Below, one piece after another: positions 23,757-31,261 of a stretch of 33,904 bases of DNA. The DNA lies in NCBI GenBank assembly GCA_002299965.1, contig DBOM01000039.1:1-33904 (forward strand), in the 5' to 3' direction. A program made the translations under genes and the position numbers. Position 1 is the stretch's first letter, and the number at the start of each line of letters is the position of its first letter. This DNA is from Caldiserica bacterium UBA646. GTDB lineage: Bacteria > Caldisericota > Caldisericia > Caldisericales > Caldisericaceae. The notes beneath the pieces were generated by a model, which saw only the letters and a program-made list of their open reading frames with translations, was not told the origin of the DNA and ran no database searches.

Positions 23757-25035
23757 CTTGTTTGAATATAAAACTTTTGTTCCCTATGGTTACCCTATCT
23801 CCATCTTTTATTCCTGCTCTTATCAGCTCTTTTTCTAATTTTATTTTTTTGAAAAACCTAAAAAGTTCTTTAATACTTCCTGTTTTCTCAAGATCGCTTA
23901 ATTGGGCTCTTCTTTCTAACTCGTCTTGAGTTACTTTAAATGTGTGTGAATCTATCTTTTCGATTTTTAAAAACTTTTTTAAATCATCTTCAGAAAGCGT
24001 GATAGTTTTTTCTTTTACTACGGTCTTTTTTTCTGGTGCCGCTGATAAAACAAGTTCATGTAATCTATACAAAAGAGGGTCGAGGCCAACTTTATGCAGC
24101 GCAGAGATAAAATATACCTCTTCGCCTAATTTATTGAGTTTATCCTTTATCTCTTTTGTTCTTTTTGTGTTCCACAGATCTATTTTATTAACCACTACGA
24201 CTCTTTGCTTGTTAAGAATTCCAGGGTTATATTCTCTTAGTTCATTTGACAGGTCTTTAAAGGCTGAAAGAATCTTTTTTCGTTCTGTACCATCTATTAA
24301 AACTAACAATACTTTCGTTCTTTCTATGTGGGCGAGAAATTCATTTCCCATGCCCTTTCCTTTGCTTGCTCCTTCTATGAGTCCGGGGAGGTCAGCCATT
24401 AGAAAACTTTTATTCATATCAATTTTTACCATCCCAATCTTTGGAGAAAGGGTAGTAAATGGGTAGTTCGCTATTGTTGGTTTTGCATTGGATACAGCCG
24501 TGAGTAATGTGGATTTTCCTGCATTAGGCAATCCTATAATACCTACATCTGACAAAATCTTTAATCTTAACTCTATGCGTATTGTTTTACTTTTTTCGCC
24601 ATTTTCACTGTAATGGGGAGCGCGCTCTGTTGGAGTTGCAAAGCTTTTATTTCCTTTTCCGCCTTTTCCACCCTTAGCTACAACGACAGATTGGTTGTCT
24701 TTGTCGAGATCTGCAATTATTTCGTTGGTATCTCTGTTTAGTATAATGGTTCCTCGCGGGACCATTATTATGATATCTTTGCCGTTTTTGCCGTGTTTGT
24801 TGGCTGATTTACCACTTTCTCCGTTTTCCGCGGCAAAATGTTTTTGGTGGATGAAATGATTCAGGGTGTTGAGATTCTGGGTTGCCTGGATGATCACACT
24901 GCCCCCATTTCCACCGTCCCCTCCATTAGGGCCACCATGGGGGGCAAACTTTTCATGACGAAAACTTACTGCTCCATTGCCTCCCTTGCCGCTTTGTATT
25001 GTGATGGTGGCATGGTCTATAAATCTTTTCTTGAT
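23740..25035 (-). CDS. obg: Obg/CgtA GTPase with a non-canonical start codon
   Basis: The GTPase binds the large ribosomal subunit and acts in its assembly and stress control. G-domain motifs GLPNAGKST, DLPGLIEG and NKIDLW are present, followed by an OCT-like C-terminal domain. A caller using ATG/GTG/TTG would start at GTG 24897 and lose 46 conserved residues. In frame upstream lies FIDHATITIQSGKGGNGAVS and further glycine-rich repeats, which are the Obg fold. The rpmA stop TAG (25042-25044) is in the same frame, leaving only CTC-ACG-ATC-AAG as possible starts. ATC at 25033-25035 is used here (432 codons including stop); ACG at 25036-25038 is equally possible. GAGGAG at the end of rpmA is the ribosome binding site. 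Confidence 0.9.
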   Translation of the reverse strand: MKKRFIDHATITIQSGKGGNGAVSFRHEKFAPHGGPNGGDGGNGGSVIIQATQNLNTLNHFIHQKHFAAENGESGKSANKHGKNGKDIIIMVPRGTIILNRDTNEIIADLDKDNQSVVVAKGGKGGKGNKSFATPTERAPHYSENGEKSKTIRIELRLKILSDVGIIGLPNAGKSTLLTAVSNAKPTIANYPFTTLSPKIGMVKIDMNKSFLMADLPGLIEGASKGKGMGNEFLAHIERTKVLLVLIDGTERKKILSAFKDLSNELREYNPGILNKQRVVVVNKIDLWNTKRTKEIKDKLNKLGEEVYFISALHKVGLDPLLYRLHELVLSAAPEKKTVVKEKTITLSEDDLKKFLKIEKIDSHTFKVTQDELERRAQLSDLEKTGSIKELFRFFKKIKLEKELIRAGIKDGDRVTIGNKSFIFKQDEKNK

Positions 25036-25041
25036 CGTGAG

Positions 25042-25290
25042 CTAAATCTCCTCAGTCAGAATATGAACTATTGTCTTTGCTCTTTTCTTTTCGAATTTTA
25101 CCACACCTGGTTTTAATGCAAAAAGTGTATAATCATTACCTTCTCCAACATTTTTCCCTGGTTTTATTTTTTCGCCTATTTGTCTAACAATAATATTTCC
25201 TGCTTTTACTTTTTGACCGCCGTAAAGTTTTACGCCGAGGTATTTAGGGTTACTATCTCTTCCATTTGTTCTAGATTTTTTTCTAGCCAT
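25042..25290 (-). CDS. rpmA: 50S ribosomal protein L27
   Basis: The 82-residue protein is L27, whose N-terminus reaches the peptidyl transferase centre. Core features are TNGRDSNPKYLGVK (8-21), GGQKVKAGNIIVRQ (24-37) and DYTLFALKPGVVKFE. It lacks the cleaved N-terminal extension seen in many Firmicutes, so no L27 protease is needed. Its start overlaps the rplU end by eight bases, and its stop is in the same frame as the following obg. Confidence 0.96.
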   Translation of the reverse strand: MARKKSRTNGRDSNPKYLGVKLYGGQKVKAGNIIVRQIGEKIKPGKNVGEGNDYTLFALKPGVVKFEKKRAKTIVHILTEEI

Positions 25291-25612
25291 TTTTATTCAC
25301 CTCGCTCAGGATTTCATTTATTCTTACCCTCGTATAAGGCTGCCTATGACCATTTTTTTTCCTGTTTCTTGTTTTGTTTCGATAAAAAAATACAATGATT
25401 TTTTTATTCTTTCCCTGTTCGGTGATAGTTCCTTCTACTGATGTATTTTCTATTCCAGGCGTGCCTAATTTAACAGTTTTCCCGTCCTTTAGCATGAGTA
25501 CATCTTTAAAGGATACCTTATCGCCTATTTTTCCAGTTAATTTCTGGACTTTGATAATGTCACCAGATTTGATTCTGTACTGATGCCCACCAGTTTTTAT
25601 AATTGCTTCCAT
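25283..25612 (-). CDS. rplU: 50S ribosomal protein L21
   Basis: The 109-residue protein is L21: MEAIIKTGGHQYRIKSGD at the N-terminus and YRNKTRNRKKNGHRQPYTRVRI at positions about 77-98, which is the rRNA-binding tail. It is the first gene of rplU-rpmA-obg-nadD-yqeK. A 10-bp-stem hairpin precedes its AAAGGAGG site, suggesting autoregulation. Confidence 0.96.
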   Translation of the reverse strand: MEAIIKTGGHQYRIKSGDIIKVQKLTGKIGDKVSFKDVLMLKDGKTVKLGTPGIENTSVEGTITEQGKNKKIIVFFYRNKTRNRKKNGHRQPYTRVRINEILSEVNKNG

Positions 25613-25630
25613 CTGTTAGCCTCCTTTCAC

Positions 25631-25662
25631 TATAAAAGGCACCGGTTTTTTAGCCTTTTATA
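25631..25662 (-). promoter_or_regulatory. hairpin in the rplU leader (L21-leader-like)
   Basis: TATAAAAGGC and GCCTTTTATA form a perfect ten-base-pair stem with a 12-base loop. It sits between the promoter and the ribosome binding site of rplU. Leaders of L21 operons are known to fold into autoregulatory structures; whether this matches the described L21 leader families needs a covariance-model search. Confidence 0.6.
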
Positions 25663-25681
25663 TGTGATATTACAACTTCTT

Positions 25682-25709
25682 ATTGTACTGATTTAAGGTT
25701 TTCTGTCAA
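25682..25709 (-). promoter_or_regulatory. promoter of the rplU operon
   Basis: Perfect TTGACA (25704-25709), 16-base spacer, TACAAT (25682-25687). The -35 overlaps the stop codon of the upstream AI-2E family gene. Confidence 0.75.
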
Positions 25710-26767
25710 GTAGTTTTAATTGTTTGATAAAATGCAGGGCGGAGAATTTTTATTATGTTTCTAATGACTATAAATGAAGGTACTGCAATAATGATGCCAA
25801 GTGCTCCAGCTAGTGCGCCTCCTATGATAATTAGTAAAATGATTGCAATTGGAGGCATTTTTATTCTTTTTCCTGTGAAATGTGGAATAACGATTTGTGA
25901 TTGTATGACTTCTATAGCAATAAAAAAGACTGAAAATAGCAAAAAAGTTTTAAATGAAGTAAGTGCTGCAAATGTTGCACCTATGATATAAACTATGGTA
26001 GGGCCCACGTATGGGAGCAATTCGAGAAATGAATCCATAAAGCCAATGATTAAAAAATATTTTAGCCCAACGAAATAGCTCATTGTTCCTATCATTATTC
26101 CTGTGCATATTGCTATTATTAATAGCGTGCCGTAATAAGTTCTGATTTCTTCATTGTTTTCTTTTAAAAACTTTAGCCATGATTTATTATTGTCATCTTT
26201 AAAGAGTTTCGAAGACACATTAAATAACATTGCAGAATCTTTCATGAAAAAGAATGCGAGAACAATAGAGACAAAGAAAGATGGTATGAGTCTTATTTTT
26301 TGTATTAGTGTTGTGAGAAATGTTTTTTCTAGCAAATCTATATTTGTTCTGAATATGTTATCAGCATTGCCTAGGAATGATTTTAATAGATTTTCGCGCG
26401 CATTTACCGGAAGTTTATTTATTAAGTTTTCCAAAAAGATTGAAATCGAATTAATTATATTTGGTAGGTTTGCAGTAACTTCGCTGGCTTCTTTGATTAT
26501 TTTTGGAATGAGCATGTATCCCATAAGAATGAGCACTGAGAGAAATAAGGCTATTGTGAGGAGTGAGGCAAAAAATCTTGGGATTTTTTTTGAGAAGAAA
26601 TTAGTAATAGGAAGAAGCAAATATCCGATAAATATACCATAAAAAATAGGAGGGAATACCCTCCTTATTTTGAATATAGCATATAATAGGATGACTAAGC
26701 CTATCAAAATTATTCCAATTAGAACCCCTGTTTTCACAGGGGTATATTCTTTCTTAAATGGTTTCAT
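25706..26767 (-). CDS. AI-2E family transporter (YtvI/PerM-like permease)
   Basis: The 353-residue protein has about eight hydrophobic segments: two near the N-terminus, a soluble stretch in the middle (about 95-160) and the conserved C-terminal helices containing GFMDSFLELLPYVGPTI and the IVIPHFTGKRIKMPPI loop. Family members are called AI-2 exporters or sodium/proton antiporters; the role of this one is unproven. Its start overlaps the end of gyrA by 14 bases, so it is the third gene of the gyrB-gyrA unit. Its stop overlaps the -35 of rplU. Confidence 0.9.
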   Translation of the reverse strand: MKPFKKEYTPVKTGVLIGIILIGLVILLYAIFKIRRVFPPIFYGIFIGYLLLPITNFFSKKIPRFFASLLTIALFLSVLILMGYMLIPKIIKEASEVTANLPNIINSISIFLENLINKLPVNARENLLKSFLGNADNIFRTNIDLLEKTFLTTLIQKIRLIPSFFVSIVLAFFFMKDSAMLFNVSSKLFKDDNNKSWLKFLKENNEEIRTYYGTLLIIAICTGIMIGTMSYFVGLKYFLIIGFMDSFLELLPYVGPTIVYIIGATFAALTSFKTFLLFSVFFIAIEVIQSQIVIPHFTGKRIKMPPIAIILLIIIGGALAGALGIIIAVPSFIVIRNIIKILRPAFYQTIKTT

Positions 26768-29210
26768 CTTTGCTTACAGCTATTGATGCGACTTCATCAT
26801 TTTTGGTTTTGAACTTCATGATCATTACTCCTCTTGCGGAGCGGCTTAGTATAGATACTGTAGAAGCCTTTATTTTTATTACATTTCCGTTTTTTGTAAC
26901 AACAAATATTTTGTCCTCTTTAGTTACATTTTGTATTGCCTGAACTTCTCCTGCTTTTTCATCTATTTTAGCACACTTGACGCCTATTCCGCCATGTCTA
27001 ACTTTTCTGATTTTTTTTCCAACTAATCGTTTTCCGAGTCCTTTTTTGGTTACAAGGAATATTTCTGTTCCTTCCTGTATGACTTCCATTCCTTTAACTT
27101 CATCGCCAGCGCCAGCGTGCAACCTTATTCCTATTACGCCTTTTGCAATTCTTCCCATCGACCTAATTTCATTTGCATTAAAGCGTAAACCATAGCCTTT
27201 TTTAGAAATTATAATCACGTCATCATTCTTTTTTACAGGGCGCAATGTCAGTAATTCATCTCCGTTATTAAGTCCAATTGCACGCTTGCCGTTGATATGA
27301 ACATTTGTAAATTCAGATATCTTAACTTTTTTTATTTTGCCTTTTCTTGTTACCATGATGAAATTTTCATAATCCGATTTGTCGTCGAGAGAGAAGGTGG
27401 CTGATATCCTTTCGTCATTTTTTATCCGGAGAAGTCTATGTATGGGTGTCCCTTTTGATTCTCTCCTGCTTTCTGGTATTTTGTATGCTTTTATGCTATA
27501 CACTCTTCCCCTGTTTGTAAAGAACAACATTGTGCTTTTCGTAAATGTGGTAAATATATCACTAGGGTAATCTTCTTCATTAGAAACTTGGCCCAGTACC
27601 CCTTTGCCCCCTCTGTGTTGTAATCTAAATGTGGTTTCATCTAAACGTTTTATATAACCGTCGCGTGTTGCAGATATGATAATTTTTTTGTTTTCTATTG
27701 TATCTTCAATATTTATTTCTTCTTCAGATGCTTTAATCTCCGTTTTTCTTTTAGTTCCATATCTCGCTTTTATTCTTGAAAGGTCCTCTTTTATTATTGA
27801 CCATTGTTTCTCCTTCTTTTCCAGTGTTTCTGTCAAGGAATCAATATCTTTCTTCGTGGTGTCAATGTCACTGTTAAGCTTGTCTATTTCCATATTAGTA
27901 AGGCGTGAGAGCTTCATTTCGAGGATAGCTTTTATCTGCCTATCTGAAGCAGATAGTAAATCTGCCAGTCCTGCTGTTGCCTCTTGTGCATTTTTTGAAG
28001 CGCGTATTATCCTTATAACATCATCAATTTGTTGTATCGCCTTGCCTAAGCCTTCTAAAATTTCCAGATGTTCTTTTGCTTTATTGAGCTCGAAAGTCGT
28101 TTTTCTCACAAGAACATCTTTCCTGAAAAGGAGGAATTCCGTTAAGAGTTCTTTCATTGAAAATACTTTTGGTACATTATTTAGTATTCCAATAAGTATT
28201 ACTCCATAATGTTTTTCAAAAAGCGTATGCAGACGAAGCCTGTTTTCAAATATGTTGATATTGATTTCTTTACTGAGTTTTATTACTATGCGGATGCCGT
28301 CTCTGTCCGATTCATCTCGTAGATCCTCAACTCCCTCGAGTTTCTTCATTTTTGCGAGGTGAGCAATTTTTTCTACTAATTCTGCTTTGTTCACAGCAAA
28401 AGGAAGTTCAGTGATGACAAAATATCTTTTGTCTCTTTGTTTTTCCTCTATGTGTGCTTTTCCTCTTATTATAATGGAGCCTCTTCCTGTATCGAAATAA
28501 CTCTTTATCCCTTCTCTTCCGACAATTATTCCTGATGTTGGGAAATCGGGACCCTTTATAATTTCATAAAGTTCTTCCGGCTTAATTTCATCGCCCTTTA
28601 AAATTTCTTTATCTATAATGTGGATTAATGCGTCTGAGATCTCTAAAAGGTTGTGAGGTGGGATATTTGTTGCCATTCCCACTGCAATACCAGAAGACCC
28701 GTTAATTAAGAGGTTTGGAATTTTTGTTGGAAGTACGACGGGTTCTTGCAAGGTATTGTCAAAATTTGGAATGAAATCTACAGTGTTTTCGTTCAGATCT
28801 TCTAACATTTCCATCGCAATTCTATTAAGGCGCACTTCGGTATAACGCATTGCAGCAGGGGAATCTCCATCGATTGAGCCAAAATTTCCATGACCGTCTA
28901 TTAATGGATGTCTCAGGGAAAATGGTTGTGCCATTCTAACTAATGAGTCATACACTGCAACATCACCGTGTGGGTGGAATTTTCCTAAAACTTCTCCTAC
29001 AATTCTAGCGCTTTTTTTATGTGGCTTACTGGGGATGCACGACATTTCTTCCATTGCATATAAAATTCTTCTATGAACTGGTTTTAAGCCATCCCGAATA
29101 TCTGGCAGTGCTCTTCCTATAATTACGCTCATTGAATAATCAATATAAGATCTTGTAATCTCCTCTTCTACAGGAATGTTTATAACTTTTTCACCAAATA
29201 GATCTGCCAT
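26754..29210 (-). CDS. gyrA: DNA gyrase subunit A
   Basis: The 818-residue protein has the GyrA breakage-reunion domain with catalytic Tyr123 (AAMRYTE) and a C-terminal beta-pinwheel with the GyrA box variant QHRGGKG (about 530-540), which separates GyrA from ParC. In the quinolone-resistance region HPHGDVAVYD, position 84 is Val where E. coli has Ser83; the acidic residue (Asp88) is kept. GGGGTGAG precedes the ATG, nine bases after gyrB. No second topoisomerase IV pair is in the window. Confidence 0.96.
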   Translation of the reverse strand: MADLFGEKVINIPVEEEITRSYIDYSMSVIIGRALPDIRDGLKPVHRRILYAMEEMSCIPSKPHKKSARIVGEVLGKFHPHGDVAVYDSLVRMAQPFSLRHPLIDGHGNFGSIDGDSPAAMRYTEVRLNRIAMEMLEDLNENTVDFIPNFDNTLQEPVVLPTKIPNLLINGSSGIAVGMATNIPPHNLLEISDALIHIIDKEILKGDEIKPEELYEIIKGPDFPTSGIIVGREGIKSYFDTGRGSIIIRGKAHIEEKQRDKRYFVITELPFAVNKAELVEKIAHLAKMKKLEGVEDLRDESDRDGIRIVIKLSKEININIFENRLRLHTLFEKHYGVILIGILNNVPKVFSMKELLTEFLLFRKDVLVRKTTFELNKAKEHLEILEGLGKAIQQIDDVIRIIRASKNAQEATAGLADLLSASDRQIKAILEMKLSRLTNMEIDKLNSDIDTTKKDIDSLTETLEKKEKQWSIIKEDLSRIKARYGTKRKTEIKASEEEINIEDTIENKKIIISATRDGYIKRLDETTFRLQHRGGKGVLGQVSNEEDYPSDIFTTFTKSTMLFFTNRGRVYSIKAYKIPESRRESKGTPIHRLLRIKNDERISATFSLDDKSDYENFIMVTRKGKIKKVKISEFTNVHINGKRAIGLNNGDELLTLRPVKKNDDVIIISKKGYGLRFNANEIRSMGRIAKGVIGIRLHAGAGDEVKGMEVIQEGTEIFLVTKKGLGKRLVGKKIRKVRHGGIGVKCAKIDEKAGEVQAIQNVTKEDKIFVVTKNGNVIKIKASTVSILSRSARGVMIMKFKTKNDEVASIAVSKDETI

Positions 29211-29219
29211 ATCTCACCC

Positions 29220-31121
29220 CTAAATGTCTAAATTTACTACTTCTTTTGCATGATCTTCTATAAATTTCTTTCTCGGTTCTACATTTTTGCCCATGAGAAT
29301 ATCAAAGAGGCTATTTGCTCTTTCTGCTTCTCCTATTGTTACTCTTAATATAACTCTCCTTGATGGATCCATCGTGGTTTCCCATAATTGTGTTGCATCC
29401 ATTTCTCCAAGTCCTTTGTAACGTTGAATTTCTGTTTTTTCTTGTATTTGTGATAGTATTCTTTTTGATTCTTCATCAGAAAATGCATAGTGGATTTTTT
29501 TGTTTGATTTTATTTTATACAATGGTGGCTGAGCAATATATAGATATCCGTCATCAATAAGTGGCCGCATATATCTAAAGAAGAATGTAAGCAGCAATGT
29601 TCTTATATGAGCGCCATCTACATCTGCGTCTGTCATAATGACTACTTTGTGGTATCTAAGTTTTTCTGCCGTAAACTCATCCAATATACCACATCCAAGA
29701 GATGTTATAAGGTTTTTGATTTCCTCGTTAGCAAGTGCATTGCTTAGAGTTGCTCTTTCTACGTTTAATATTTTTCCTCTGAGCGGGAGTATAGCCTGAA
29801 ATCCCCTGTCTCTTCCTTGTTTTGCGCTTCCACCTGCAGATTCTCCTTCAACGATGTATATTTCTGCTTTTTCTGGGTCATTTGTAGAACAATCGGCTAA
29901 TTTACCGGGGAGTCTTCCCGTGAAATCGAGGCTGTTCTTCCTTCTTACTAACTCTCTTGCTTTTTTGGCTGCAATTCGTGCATTATAGGCGATAATAGAT
30001 TTTTTTATAATTTGTTTTAAATCTTCAACATTATGGTCAAAGTATGTAGTAAATTTTTCTTTTACAGCTTCAGATACAAGGTTTTTTACCTCTGAGTTGC
30101 CGAGTCTTGTTTTTGTTTGTCCCTCGAATTGTGGGTTTGTGATTCTTAAATTAACTATTGCTGTAAGTCCTTCTCTCACATCTTCTCCTGATAAAGGTAG
30201 TCCATTTTTTAAGAGGTTTAGCTGGTTAGCCTGATCATTTAACAATTTCGTTAGAGCTGTTTTAAAACCTACTTCGTGGGTACCTCCGTCAATTGTACAA
30301 ATATTGTTTGCAAAGGACCTGATGTTTGTTCCAAAGCCACTGTTGTATTGCAATGCAACTTCTAAAAAGAAATTTTCTGTCTCTTTTTTCATATATAGGA
30401 CTTTTTCGGGAAGTACTTGTTGCTCGCTGTGAATTTCTTTTATAAAATCTATGATGCCGTTTGTTGCGAGATAAACTTCTTTGCTCTCTGTTTCTTCATC
30501 CGTAAATGTAATTTTCAATCCATTATTTAAATATGCCAATTCTTTGAGTTTTGGTTTTATGATGGAAGGTTCAAATTTTAATACCTCAAAGATTAATGAA
30601 TCTGGTTTGAATGTAATTTCCGTGCCATTTTTTTCAGTAGTGGCTAATTCTTTTTTTCTTAGCGGATATTGTGCTTTACCTCTTACAAATTCTTGTTCGT
30701 ACGCTACCTTATCTCTTACTATTTTTACATAAAGTCTTTCTGATAGCGCATTTACTACCGATACACCTACACCGTGCAATCCACCAGAAACATGATATGC
30801 TTTATTGTCAAACTTTCCACCTGCATTTAGTTTTGTCAGAGCTACTTCAACACCGGAAATTCCTAAGGTTGGGTGCATATCTACTGGTATGCCTCTACCA
30901 TTATCGATCACCGTAACAGTACTATCTTTGCGAAGAATGACGCTAATTTCTGTGCAGTGTCCAGCCATTGCTTCGTCGATACTATTGTCTACTACTTCAA
31001 ATACGAGATGATGGAGCCCTCTTTCATTGGTGGAGCCAATATACATCGAGGGGCGTTTTCGTACATGTTCAAGCCCCTCTAAAACCTTAATATTTTTGGC
31101 TGTATAATCTTCGTTTTGCAT
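29220..31121 (-). CDS. gyrB: DNA gyrase subunit B
   Basis: The 633-residue protein has a GHKL ATPase domain (VVDNSIDEA and IDNGRGIPV, then HGVGVSVVNALS), a transducer domain and a TOPRIM domain. The TOPRIM glutamate is Glu425 in EGESAGG (usually EGDSAGG) and the aspartates are Asp498, Asp500 and Asp502 (DADVDGAH). AGGAGG lies seven bases before the ATG. It heads gyrB-gyrA-AI-2E transporter and is divergent from clpC. Confidence 0.96.
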   Translation of the reverse strand: MQNEDYTAKNIKVLEGLEHVRKRPSMYIGSTNERGLHHLVFEVVDNSIDEAMAGHCTEISVILRKDSTVTVIDNGRGIPVDMHPTLGISGVEVALTKLNAGGKFDNKAYHVSGGLHGVGVSVVNALSERLYVKIVRDKVAYEQEFVRGKAQYPLRKKELATTEKNGTEITFKPDSLIFEVLKFEPSIIKPKLKELAYLNNGLKITFTDEETESKEVYLATNGIIDFIKEIHSEQQVLPEKVLYMKKETENFFLEVALQYNSGFGTNIRSFANNICTIDGGTHEVGFKTALTKLLNDQANQLNLLKNGLPLSGEDVREGLTAIVNLRITNPQFEGQTKTRLGNSEVKNLVSEAVKEKFTTYFDHNVEDLKQIIKKSIIAYNARIAAKKARELVRRKNSLDFTGRLPGKLADCSTNDPEKAEIYIVEGESAGGSAKQGRDRGFQAILPLRGKILNVERATLSNALANEEIKNLITSLGCGILDEFTAEKLRYHKVVIMTDADVDGAHIRTLLLTFFFRYMRPLIDDGYLYIAQPPLYKIKSNKKIHYAFSDEESKRILSQIQEKTEIQRYKGLGEMDATQLWETTMDPSRRVILRVTIGEAERANSLFDILMGKNVEPRKKFIEDHAKEVVNLDI

Positions 31122-31151
31122 TTGTTCAACCTCCTAATTTATAACCACTTT

Positions 31152-31179
31152 ATTTTAACAGAAATTAAAAAAAAGTAAA
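31152..31179 (-). promoter_or_regulatory. promoter for gyrB-gyrA
   Basis: TTTACT (31174-31179), 16-base spacer, TAAAAT (31152-31157) on the minus strand. Four and five of six matches; the transcript would begin near 31145. Confidence 0.5.
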
Positions 31180-31213
31180 GTTTTATTAGGATTGTTCTTA
31201 CTTTTATGTAACA

Positions 31214-31231
31214 TTTGGCGATTTCGCTAAA
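31214..31231. promoter_or_regulatory. 18-base inverted repeat upstream of clpC, possible operator
   Basis: TTTGGCGATTTCGCTAAA is an imperfect palindrome (one mismatch pair) centred about 40 bases before the clpC ATG. It occupies the place where a -35 would be for the TATAGT at 31242-31247. It is neither a CtsR direct repeat nor a CIRCE element. Confidence 0.45.
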
Positions 31232-31261
31232 GTGAGTAAAATATAGTAAGGAGATGAATAT

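Noticed and set aside
23942..24466. 174-codon plus-strand frame inside obg
   Set aside because: It is antisense to the conserved GTPase domain and lacks a ribosome binding site.
27676..28209. 177-codon plus-strand frame inside gyrA
   Set aside because: It is fully antisense to conserved gyrA sequence, with low-complexity serine/phenylalanine content typical of a shadow frame.
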